Origin: Pyropia haitanensis
Lineage: Eukaryota > Rhodophyta > Bangiophyceae > Bangiales > Bangiaceae
Assembly: GCA_008729055.1 (NCBI GenBank)
Contig: SDUX01000004.1
Coordinates: 7,286,026-7,350,025 of the forward strand
Length of the DNA stretch: 64,000 nucleotides
Direction of reading: 5' to 3'
Part shown: one piece after another, positions 9,876-18,607 of the stretch
Layout of the letters: every line of letters begins with the position of its first letter
Numbering within the stretch: the first letter of the stretch is position 1
The notes under the pieces: model-generated
What the model was told of the DNA's origin: nothing
Databases searched by the model: none
Seen by the model: the letters and a program-made list of their open reading frames with translations, nothing else
Program-made: the position numbers and the translations under genes

Positions 9876-10519
9876 CACCGGTGGGGACCACTTGTCGAAG
9901 GATGGCGACGGGGTAGGGCACCACGACGGGCCTTGCCGGCGGGCAGGCGACGGCAGCAGTGCCGGGCGAGGGATCCATCCGACTCTGCTTCCGGTAGCGC
10001 CGGCGTAGGTGGCAGCAGCAACACGGGCAGCGGACACGACAGCCGCCCGGTAGGGGGGGGGAGACAGGTGAGCAGCACGCCGCCCCGAGCCCAGACACAA
10101 GCCAGTCTGAGCCGATGCCTGCACCAGCTGGACGAAGCCGACGCAAGGAACGGCCATCGCGGCGGTGGGGACGGACGGTCTCCCCGTGGTCTGCCCACGA
10201 TCTCCTCGGTCGGTCTCCCCACGATCTGCCCAGGGTCTCCTCACAGGCCGCGCCGGGAACCCGGATGACCTCCCTGGGTAGACGGACGTCCCGGGGTAGA
10301 TTGGCCTCCCGGGGCCGCCAAGGGGTGATGGGGTGGTCCAAGTGGGGTCCCAGCGGCGGATGGGGCGGCCGCGCTGCGAGGGGGGGGCGGCAGCAGGAGC
10401 TGGCTGGCGGGTGCGGGGACGGCGTGGGGAAAGGGGCGAGCGTGGGCGAGTTCGCCTGCTCTGGGGTTGACAGAGCGCTGTGTGAAAACAATGCGTGCGA
10501 GAACTGTACTTATCCTTGT
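9876..10519. other. Region upstream of the CRN-RHS gene
   Basis: This is the putative 5' leader and promoter region of the minus-strand CRN-RHS gene. The coding frame stays open through it but the translation is Pro/Arg-rich. A minus-strand ATG at 10157 precedes a hydrophobic stretch (MAVPCVGFVQLVQA) that could be an alternative N-terminus. No clear TATA element was seen. Confidence 0.35.
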
Positions 10520-10600
10520 CACAAACTCGAATGTCTCGAAATGCCTGACTGCCTATGGCAGTGGGTTTGTGGCGCCACAAACTCGAATGCCACAAACTCG
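10520..10600. repeat. Short direct repeats of CACAAACTCGAATG around a palindrome
   Basis: CACAAACTCGAATG occurs at 10520-10533 and 10576-10589, and its first ten bases again at 10591-10600. The 18-bp perfect palindrome GTTTGTGGCGCCACAAAC spans 10565-10582, sharing its CCACAAAC end with the direct repeat. The cluster lies about 650 bp upstream of the CRN-RHS start. Confidence 0.8.
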
Positions 10601-10619
10601 GTCGTGCCGCGGACCGGGG

Positions 10620-13140
10620 GTCATTGGCGGGCCTCGTACAATGCTGATGGGTGGAACTTTTTTGATTTTTGATTTTTTGAATGATAGGGGGCCACCTTTT
10701 GATTCGCAGTCAATGATGGGGACATTTGTAATTGTATTGGTTGCACTCGTATTTGAGGTGCTGAATTTGAGTCGTGCCTCGTTCTCTCTAGGCCGCGACG
10801 CTCGTGCCATCTGTACAGGGGCGGCGGACGCGGAACGGCACCCCCAACAGACGGGGCGGACGCGGCGGGGCGCCGGAATGGCGGCGGTTGGGGTGCCGTG
10901 AGCGGGGGGAGCGGGGGGCGAGGGAACGGCAGTCCCTCCACACTGCGCCTCCGTTCCAGAGGTTGGCGCCACCCCCCCCGGGCCGCCGCGGCCGCCGCGC
11001 GACACGCGCTTGCCGGAGGGGCGCCGCGGTGGTGCGCTTGTCCCCCCCCCCCCGGCGGGGGCGGTGGGGGGCGTAGCGTCTGTTCAAAGCGGGGGAGTGA
11101 GGGGGGAAGGGGAAGAAGAGCCCGCCGGTCCGGCGGGAGACAGGGCAGCGACGGCGGGGCGCTGTGCCGCCGTGGCGGCGCGTCCCCCCCCCTTTTGCCG
11201 CCCCGCCGCCGGCTGCCAGTGAAACACGGATTCGCGAAAGGTCAAGAGCAAGAACCGGTCGGGCCGCGCGCGCCGCCCACCCCGCCCCGCCGCGGCCGCT
11301 GCCAACACGCGCGTCCCGCGCCCCCCCGCGCATGCCCCGGCCGCCCCCCACGCCCCCAAACCACTCACTGGCCGTCCCTGCCGCCACCCCCGCTCCCAGT
11401 CCCGCGTCCATCGCGTCCCCCTCGCCTCCTCTCAAGACCCACACAGCCCCCGCGACACCCATCGGGACAGCCCACGGCTGTCACGGCGGGCGTCCGCCTA
11501 AGCGGGTGCCGCCGCCGCTGCCACCGCCGCCGCCGCCGCCGCAGCCGCAACCGCCATGAGGGCAGCCTGGTGCCGCCCAAGACGGGCTGCGGTCGCGGAG
11601 GCAACCTCCACCGCTGTTGCCGAGCCCCGGCCGTCGTGGCGGGTGTCCGCCAAGTGGCGGCTCTGAGCCCGCCGCCGGGACGGTGCAGTGTTGCCGTGCC
11701 GCTAGGGGGAGGGGTGGAGAAGGGGGAGGCGGGGAGGAGGAGAGCGGCCCAGTCTTGGGATGGAAGGCCCGGGGCTAGCCCCGCTGCCTACCGCCCCGGC
11801 GGCATTCTCAAGCGTCGGGGTGTGGCCAGGGAGAGCGGGGGTCGGGATGCTGCGCCAACGGAAAGGAGAGGCGCCGCTCAACGGCGGTGTTCAATAGCGC
11901 GGGCGGTGGGTCGAGAAGTGGGAGGAAGGGAAGGCGCCACCCCCTCGTGCCCCCCCCCCCCGCGCTCGCGGCACTAATAGGGGGGAGTGGGAAGTGCACA
12001 GGCAGGGGCGAGGGGGGGGGGGTGTAGGAGAAAGGGCGCCGCGCCCGTGCACGCGGTGAGACATGAGCGTCGGCGGCCGCCGCCGCACACCGCCTCCAAC
12101 GTGGCAGGCGGCGCCCGCCGCACAGGTCAAGGCCACGAAGCGGGTGCCGCCGCATCTGGTAGCGCCCCTTCCGCCACCGCCCCCGCCATCCCCCCCTCCC
12201 CCGCCCCATCGCGCTCCCCTTCCCCTGCTCCGCTGTTCCCCCCTCCCCGCCCCCCGCCCTCCCCAGCCGCCGCCGCCCGTCGGCGCGCGGGCGTGGACCA
12301 CCCCGCCGCATCTGGTCGCGCCCCTTTCGCCCCTCCCCCCGTCCTCCCCCCCCCCCCACCGCCTTGCGCTCCCTCTCCCATCCCTGCCTCCCCCTCCCCC
12401 CGCCCCCCCCGGGCCTCCCCCGCCGCCGCTGGCCGGCGCCGAGCAGGCGTGGACCCCCCTGGCCCGCCGCAGGCAGGGGAGCTCCCCTCCGTCGTGGACA
12501 CTGCCGCAGTCTGGCGCGGCGGCGGCCGCCTCCCCCGTTCCATCGGGTGAGGGGGGGGGGAGGGAAGGGAGGGGAAAAGCGGAGCGTGGGGCTGGGGGCG
12601 TGGGGAGCCCCACTGGAAGCCGCGCTGGAGAATCTCCTCGCAAAGAGCCTTCCTAACGGTTACAGAGCCCGTTCGGGAGGATGGGGGGCGGCACTCTATC
12701 AAGGGCATCCTTTTCTGTGGAGGGGAGAGAGGGAAAGTGGGGGGTAGAGAAGGATGGGGGGAAGATCAGTTAAGGAGGTCACCAGTGATGGATGAAGCGG
12801 GGCGGGAACGCGGTGACAGGCAAAGACGTCGTGCCTCTGCCGGCCCTTTCCACCACAATGCCCCGTCCCGCACGCCCCGGCCACCCTCTCAACCGACGCG
12901 CAATCGGCGATCGCCTTAGTGCACGTAGGGAGCCGCGACCACCAGCCAGGCTGTGGGTGGCCGACTGGGGCCACGTGAGTGGGAAGACGCGGGATTGCAG
13001 TATCAGGGTGTCGTTTGACGGGGTCGTCGAGTGTCGGGGGTGGGGGCCGCGTAGGGATTCTATCGACAAGCGCGCTTTCCCGCTGAACAGCTAAGTCCTT
13101 CGGCACAAAACGGGAAATGCACTGTCCAAACTGAAACAGA
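10620..13140. other. About 2.5 kb without a supported gene
   Basis: The left end (about 10620-10800) is AT-richer, including TTTTTTGATTTTTGATTTTTTG near 10659. The rest to about 12700 is poly-C/poly-G and CCG/CCT-rich, and frames on both strands translate to Pro/Arg/Gly/Ala low complexity. From about 12780 the composition becomes more balanced, but no family-like protein was seen. No RNA gene was recognised. Confidence 0.5.
12146..12470. repeat. Imperfect duplication of about 156 bp
   Basis: GCCGCATCTGGT followed by [A/C]GCGCCCCTT occurs at about 12149 and 12306, about 157 bp apart. A second landmark, GGCGTGGACC followed by A or C, occurs near 12290 and 12447, with about the same spacing. 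Between these landmarks the sequence is C-rich and diverged, so the repeat is degenerate. Confidence 0.5.
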
Positions 13141-13150
13141 CTGTCGATTT

Positions 13151-13430
13151 CATTGGCCCCCATGACAAGGGCCGTGAGCCACCCGATAGCTTTTGCGCGC
13201 ATCTATTGGCTGTCAGAAGACCTATCCCTTGGCTGTGGTGCCTTCTCCACGGACCTATCTCAGCTGTTTATTGGCCGTTCATTTCACGCGCACCCATCAG
13301 CATGGTACGAGAGCCTCATTGGCTGCCACACCGGACCCTGTTCGTGCGTTAGGGTAGGCTAAGAAAGACGATTTAGTTTTCGAGCGCGTAGCATAGCAGC
13401 GGGGTAGGATTGCGACAACAGCGTTATATA
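13151..13430 (+). promoter_or_regulatory. Promoter-like cluster: four ATTGG boxes and a TATA-like element
   Basis: ATTGG (CCAAT on the other strand) occurs at 13152, 13205, 13270 and 13318, all in the same orientation and 48-65 bp apart. GTTATATA follows at 13423-13430. The stretch is less GC-rich than its surroundings and lies upstream of the MULE-like gene. The assignment rests on motif order only. Confidence 0.35.
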
Positions 13431-13697
13431 CGATCTCATTTGATCGAGCACCCCCGAAAGCAATTTTAAACGAGACCGCACCCGCAGCTGTCAACCTGTC
13501 CAATCTCGTGGCAGACCACCGCGTGTCCGCGCCTCCCCCTGACCCGAACCAAACGAGGCGGCGGGCCGCCTAGCCAGGCCCACGGTGGCCTCGCCACCCC
13601 GCAAAAACCGTGGCCCCTGCGATGTGATCAGCCCCCAGAACGCGGGATCGCCGCTGAGGGCGGCGCCTACAGTTACGTGACCTTTTTTAGCGAGGAC

Positions 13698-15226
13698 ATG
13701 GTACAGTACGCGGCCATGCAGGCCTCGATTGTGCCGACCTGTTCTTCAAGGACTTTGACCCGTTGAGCCGGCCCGCTGCTGCCGACGGGCAGTGGCACAT
13801 GTTTTCCATTACTACATGGTGTGAACGATTGCAACCCACGGTGACTGTTTTTAAGGCGGCGACCATAGGTGAGAGCGAGGGGCTGTACAGGGAGTTGTTT
13901 GGAGAGTTTTTGCGGGCGTGCTGGGTGAGGGGCCTACTGATGCCGGCGCAGGGGGACGCGGTGACGATGCGGACGGCGGCGGGGGTGCGGCAGCGGGAGC
14001 TGGTGTCCATCACCTTGGACTTTTGCGTCGCCCAGGCGCAGGGCGCGGCCTTTGCGTTGGCCGAGGCGGCGGGTCTGGTGAGCCCGACGGATGCGGCGCG
14101 GGCGTTTCTACGGGGGTGCCAGGTGCATTACAAGAGGAGCACCCAGAAGCTGCCGCTGGACAGGGACGGCGCCGACGCGGACCTGTGGGGGCGGCTACGG
14201 GACGCGTCCATGACAGTGCGGGACGCTGAGGCGGCGGGCGCGTTGCTCCTGGAGCTCAAGGCGCACAGCAGCCCGGCGGTTCGGAACTGGGCGGCACGGG
14301 AGTCCAATCCCATAATCCGCGAGATGATCTTCACCGCGGCCTACAGCCGCATCGGGGCCGACCTGCTGCCGTCCGTTCCCTGCAACACCAATATCCAGGA
14401 GAGCTCCCACCGCGCCAATGTGCTCCGCTGCCCCCCCGGGACGCTGTTGTCCGTCATTGAGGCGCACGAGCTGATAGACACCGAGACGATGGGGCGGTTG
14501 CACGGCATGGGAAGCGGCGGCAGCGAGCATACGAGACCACACACGCAAGAACAAAGCTTTACCATTGCACACAACCGCGCCGTCCGAGCCCGAGACAAGC
14601 GCACGGCCCCACGCGAACCTCTGGTCATACGACCGCCCCACCCCGACACGGACGAGGACACGAACGACGACGACCACCGAGACCCGCAGGGCGGCGCCGG
14701 GGGTGACGGCCCGCGCCGTTCAGGCCAAGTGGGCGCCTCGGCCGCTGGTGGGGGTGACGAACCGCCCGGCCCCTCCCAACGAACGGACGCAAGTGGCGGC
14801 AGCGGAACAGCGGGAGGCACGCAGAGGGCGGTAAGAGAGGGAGTTGCTGACGGCGGGGGGGCCGGGGCGGCGAGCGGGGGCGCCTGCGCCCCCAGCCCGA
14901 CGAGACCTGGGTGCTCGACCCCGCCAGTGTTCCGACCGGCCTTCCCCCCCGAGGCCTCCCTCACAACCGCCCTCAGGGGCCCACCCGCTGTCCCTGCCGC
15001 CCTGCTCGGCGACTCACCCGCGCCCACGACCAACCCAATGGCCCCCGCCACACAGCGGGATATCTCCCGCCTCCTGGCCATGGTGGCCCAGTAGGACCGC
15101 CTGCTCCAGTCCCTGCTGCGGGATAGAAACCCGCAGCAGAGAGCCGTACAGGCGGCGGGGAGCGTGCTGTCGGACGCCGTTAGCAGCCCCAAGCGTCAAG
15201 ACGGCCCGCCCGCGGGGCCAGCATGA
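13698..15226 (+). pseudogene. MULE-like transposase relative, broken
   Basis: The main frame (about 13730-15094) reads like the DDE core of MULE-type transposase relatives that are common in fungi. Counting the codon at 13763 as residue 1: HMFSITTWCERL with GLYRELF; a probable catalytic Asp in LDFCVAQAQ (D86); the Cys/His segment GCQVHYKRSTQKL (C119, H122); W176 and EMIF; then CNTNIQESSHR (208-217), matching the usual 'TTN-ES-H' region. A Pro/Gly/Ala-rich tail follows from about residue 230. The 5' end is shifted: SYVTFFSEDMVQYAAMQ (about 13671-13721) is in another frame, and a stop at 13688-13690 closes the main frame upstream. An in-frame TAG at 15092-15094 is followed by 43 open codons to TGA at 15224-15226, reading DRLLQSLLRDRNPQQ and onward. 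The first catalytic Asp and the N-terminal region were not found. It is probably a dead or domesticated copy; no flanking inverted repeats were recognised. Confidence 0.55.
15113..15139 (+). other. Perfect stem-loop just after the in-frame TAG
   Basis: CTGCTGCGGG (15113-15122) and CCCGCAGCAG (15130-15139) are exact reverse complements around the 7-base loop ATAGAAA. The stem starts 19 bases after the TAG at 15092-15094 and lies within the 43 open codons that follow it. Confidence 0.85.
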
Positions 15227-16229
15227 GGACCCGCACAAGCATCATCTTTTTTTCCTCCTTTTTTTTTCTGCCAGTCTCTTCGCTGTGCTTTTCTTTGCGA
15301 GTTGTGTGCTCCTTCATTGTCGTGTAGAGTAGTGGGACCTGGCGATATTCCTGCAGAGTGCAATCCTTTCATTCGCACTGTACACCACTTCATCGCACCA
15401 TGCAACGCCACGCCTACCAAACCAAAACAGCTCCCCGGTGCCCCAAGTGCACTCCCCTTTCAACGCCAATGCATCCACACCGTGCGCACCCATGCTCCGA
15501 GTTCTTTGCGTGTGCCCGCGCTGCACCCGCAAAACGACAGCTCTGGCCCAGTGGCAGCATGCCTGTTGGCGCCCTGATCACGCCCAAGTCAATCGCGCTT
15601 TGTGGGCCCTCTGACACACCCCCAATTGCACAGACACTGGGGGCCCCCCCCCCACCCTGCACTAGGCACAGTCCACCTGCACGGAAAGCGTCTGTGACGC
15701 ACCCTCGATTGCACAGCAACTGGAAGCCCCCCCCCGCCGGGTAATTTGTAATTGCCAAGAGATATTGCAGTTTTCTGAATTTTGGCTGATGTGGACAAGA
15801 ACAAGAACAACAGTGGGAGTTATGGCTTCACATGTAACTTACCACTTGTCGCCCCCCTGGCGATTCGCCCGGCACTCGGCCCGGGCCCGGGCCCGGGCGG
15901 GGCGGCGGCGGTTACACTTGGCGCTGAGTGGGGCCGCTTGGCGAGTGTGCCCGCGAGGGCACCGTGGGGCGGTACCGCGTTGCTGCCTGGCAGCGGCGCT
16001 GCCTGGTGCCTCCCCCCCCCCTCCCCCAGCCGTTTCGGCCAGGGGGCGGGCGTGGGCGTCAGCCCGCGCCTGGCGCGCCGGCCCTATTTGAGCCGCCGCT
16101 CCGCCCGTCTCCCACTGCCGCCTCCCCGGCGGCAGCGTCCCTTGACTCGCGCCTCTGGCACGGTCTCGGTTCCCGTCCCTCTTGTGGGGGTCGTGGTCAA
16201 GCGTGTTCTGCTGCGCATCTTGCGTGAGT
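15227..16229. other. Intergenic region with T-rich and GGCCCG tracts
   Basis: A pyrimidine-rich tract (15245-15270, mostly T) follows the last TGA of the transposase-like gene. A diverged duplication of about 45 bp occurs near 15608-15655 and 15689-15735: both copies have ATTGCACAG, then CACTGG or AACTGG, then a C run. Tandem GGCCCG units lie at about 15879-15900. CTATTTG at 16084-16090 is a possible TATA-like element about 140 bp before the next start codon. No gene was recognised. Confidence 0.45.
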
Positions 16230-16811
16230 ATGGGCGATCTCGCGGAAAGCGTGCCGGTCTTGCCTGCCGCTCCGCCCGTGGACACCCCCGTCTTCGACGG
16301 GCCCGCTCTGGCCGCGCGCGTCGACGCCTTGGTTCCCGCGCTCGAGGCCTTTATCAATGCGTCGAAGCCGGCCCCTAGCGGGGAAGGCTCCCGAGCCGCC
16401 CCGCCTGCTGCCGACGCAACCCCCCCCGCCGCGACCGGGGGTACCGGTGCCGCCGCTGACCCGCCGGGACGCTCCGGCGGCGCTGAGCCCGCAGCCACGA
16501 CCCCGCCGCCCAGCCGTGTCTTGCGCACCAGAAGGAGCGCTGGCGGAGGCGCTGGGATAGAGAGCAGGTCGGACCAGGACTCCCTCCTCGGCGGCATCGA
16601 GACGGGCGACGGTGGCGACGGGGACTGGTCGGTCCTGCCCGGAGAGGCGGCCGGCCACCCCGACGGCTTCGACAACCCGGCGCTACCCGCGCCAGGCGAC
16701 ACTCTCACCAGCTTTACTGCCCCGCGACGCCTACGGCGCCCGGACGGGCTCCCCTTCCCCTTCGTCCCGAAGAACTCGGAACATCTCGCCACCTTCCCTG
16801 CCTTCGTGTGA
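16230..16811 (+). CDS. Small disordered protein, unknown
   Basis: A 193-residue frame from ATG 16230 to TGA 16809-16811. No family was recognised. The N-terminus (MGDLAESVPVLPA, then FDGPALAARVDALVPALEAF) could form an amphipathic helix. The middle is Ala/Pro/Gly/Thr-rich and probably disordered. An acidic patch (GGIETGDGGDGDW) and a basic-aromatic tail (RRLRRPDGLPFPFVPKN) follow. The frame is also open upstream to a TTG at 16182. The charge segregation and the lack of pure repeats make coding plausible, but composition alone could produce it. It sits between the transposase-like gene and the satellite array and could be part of a mobile element, though nothing shows this directly. Confidence 0.4.
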   Translation: MGDLAESVPVLPAAPPVDTPVFDGPALAARVDALVPALEAFINASKPAPSGEGSRAAPPAADATPPAATGGTGAAADPPGRSGGAEPAATTPPPSRVLRTRRSAGGGAGIESRSDQDSLLGGIETGDGGDGDWSVLPGEAAGHPDGFDNPALPAPGDTLTSFTAPRRLRRPDGLPFPFVPKNSEHLATFPAFV

Positions 16812-17063
16812 GGCACCACCCACACACGGGCAGCCCTCAACGTACTGGTGCCGGTGTCAGCGACCCGTGCAAGCCAATGAGGATGCCGGGCGCGGGGAAG
16901 GTGACGGGTGGGATGACTGTGATGGGGGTGGGGAAGAGGATGGGCGTGACGTCGGTGAGGGTCGAGGGGGTCGAAGGTAAAGGAGGTCTTTGTCTCTGTC
17001 TGTGGTTGTTCCCCCGAGGTCTCTCCCGGTGGCGCCCACACTCACGCATTATATACCCCCAGG

Positions 17064-17082
17064 GGGGCACCCAGGGTGCCCC
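17064..17082. repeat. 19-bp inverted repeat
   Basis: GGGGCACCC and GGGTGCCCC flank a single A, immediately after the TATA-like ATTATATACC. Confidence 0.85.
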
Positions 17083-17123
17083 AAAGCATGCGATTGCCCG
17101 TCGTGCCGGTGGACGGCACCAAA

Positions 17124-17163
17124 GCTCTCAAAACAAAGCATGGGCTCTCAGAACAAAGCAAGG
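17124..17163 (+). repeat. 20-bp tandem duplication
   Basis: Two adjacent 20-bp copies (GCTCTCAAAACAAAGCATGG and GCTCTCAGAACAAAGCAAGG) differ at two positions. Confidence 0.85.
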
Positions 17164-17261
17164 GTGGGCGTGTGCGCCCCAAGGCGCCCCATCAGAGAGC
17201 CCCAAACGGGGGGGGGGCGGTGTGCGGCGCTCGTAGCGCCGCGCGGCTGGCCTCACGCGCC

Positions 17262-17317
17262 ATTCGACCCGAAAAGCCTCAGAGGCGTGTAAGCAGACGC
17301 CAGTCTTCGGGTCGAAT
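17262..17317. repeat. 12-bp perfect inverted repeat with structured loop
   Basis: ATTCGACCCGAA (17262-17273) and TTCGGGTCGAAT (17306-17317) are exact reverse complements around a 32-base loop. The loop holds smaller complementary pairs (GCCTC/GAGGC and GGCGT/ACGCC), so the whole could form a branched hairpin. Confidence 0.8.
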
Positions 17318-17502
17318 ATCTCCCGTGGGTCAGCAAGTCTTGTCGCTCCCATTGGTCCACGGGGAGATTGTTCCGGCTTGCTGACGCGTCAGAGATGTGG
17401 CTCGTCTTTTGGTCCGTTAGTCCGTTGATCCGTTGGAGACTGTACCCGTCGGCAGATGAGTCAGGGTAGCGACGGTTAGCCAATCCGCGGCTCCCGTGCT
17501 GA

Positions 17503-17531
17503 CCGTCCGTTAGTAGTAGATTATCGGACGG
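17503..17531. repeat. 7-bp inverted repeat
   Basis: CCGTCCG (17503-17509) and CGGACGG (17525-17531) flank a 15-base AT-rich loop. Confidence 0.75.
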
Positions 17532-18172
17532 ACACCGCGGCATGCCCCAGATTACCTTGGAGTTGATGCGTCTTGGAAGGAGTTGGCTGAGAAGGACAGG
17601 GAAGGAGAGGCCCCAGTCCTTATCCCCTAGGCTCCAGTCTTCGGGATTTAAGGGGCATATCCTTACAGACCCCCACGGTCGTGCATGGGGTGGTTGACCG
17701 CGTCTCACCCACTTTTGGCCACTGTTGCCCACTTTTGCCCACTTTCGCGTGTACAGCAATGCAGCACGCGCTCCGGCGGCCGAATTGGCTCGCATCCTTT
17801 ATTCCAGCCATACATCCGCCCGCTCGACGCCCGAGGTTCCACCCGCACCGTCGTGCATGGGGTGGTTGGCCGACCCGTTCGTTGGCGCGTCCGTTGGATG
17901 CAACGAGTATTTTGTGGAGCGCCGGTGTCCACGTGTCAATTTTGTGGGATGGTTTTTGCCACGTGGGGGTCCCGACAGCCAGGTGTGACGGTCGGCGACA
18001 AAAGTTCCGCCCTCACACCGTCCACGCCAGTGTGACGGGCGGAACGCGCAGTGGACAGTTTGGGTGGCGGGGCGCACTTTGTGGCCACTGTTGGACCACT
18101 TTCTGGCGACTTTCAGCTCAATTTTCTTTGCAGTTATGGAAACTTCTTGCCCCCAATTGCCCATTTGTGTCC

Positions 18173-18263
18173 CAATTTGGCCCCCTTTTTGCCCACTTTT
18201 TGCCCACTTCTTGCCCACTTCCTACCCACTTTTACCCACTTTTGCCCACTTTTGCCCACTTTT
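18173..18263. repeat. Helically phased T-tract array (example)
   Basis: Repeated T(3-5)GCCCAC-like words. Successive CCC steps begin at 18192, 18203, 18214, 18225, 18235, 18245 and 18255, so spacings are 11, 11, 11, 10, 10 and 10 bp, mean 10.5. The same tract recurs in every unit, and a shorter one with 10-bp spacing precedes element A. Confidence 0.85.
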
Positions 18264-18435
18264 GCGTCTACAGCGATGCTGCACACGATGCGGCGGCCGA
18301 ATTGGCGCGCATCCTTCGTTCCAGCCATAGATCCACCCGCTCCATGTCCGAGGTTCCACCCGCACGGTCGTGCATGCGGTGGTAGGCCGCTCCTCACCCA
18401 CTTTTGCCCACTGTTGCCCACTTTTGCCCACTTTC
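18264..18435. repeat. Element A' (172 bp, example)
   Basis: Starts GCGTCTACAGCGATGCTGC, contains CGGCGGCCGAATTGG and TTCCAGCCATAGATCC, and ends in the short T-rich tract before element A. It matches element A at an offset of exactly 172 bp with about 17 mismatches over the first 133 bases (about 87% identity). Confidence 0.85.
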
Positions 18436-18607
18436 GCGTGTACAGCAATGCAGCACGCGCTCCGGCGGCCGAATTGGCTCGCATCCTTTATTCCAGCCAT
18501 ACATCCGCCCGCTCGACGCCCGAGGTTCCACCCGCACCGTCGTGCATGGGGTGGTTGGCCGACCCGTTCGTTGGCGCGTCCGTTGGATGCAACGAGTATT
18601 TTGTGGA
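18436..18607. repeat. Element A (example)
   Basis: Starts GCGTGTACAGCAATGCAGC and contains CGGCGGCCGAATTGG and TTCCAGCCATACATCC. Similarity to A' fades after GTGGTTGGCCG, about 133 bases in, where the CACGTG-containing half of the 689-bp unit begins. Confidence 0.75.

Larger units (their letters stand above)
16812..17668. other. Spacer before the satellite, with short inverted and direct repeats
   Basis: No gene was recognised. ATTATATACC at 17048-17057 is TATA-like. The spacer is unusually rich in short symmetric elements, listed separately. CCAGTCTTCGGG near 17300 recurs near 17633. The last about 40 bases before the array (TTTAAGGGGCATATCC region) do not match the satellite. Confidence 0.5.

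Noticed and set aside
10620..12700. Proline- and arginine-rich proteins on both strands
   Set aside because: The translations follow from poly-C and CCG composition; no motif or consistent frame supports a gene.
13000..17660. Terminal inverted repeats bounding a complete MULE transposon
   Set aside because: No matching long inverted ends were found by eye on either side of the transposase-like gene.
18310..18330. CENP-B box in the TTCGTTCCAGCCATAG segment
   Set aside because: TTCG and the central A fit, but the required CGGG is CATA here; the match is too weak.
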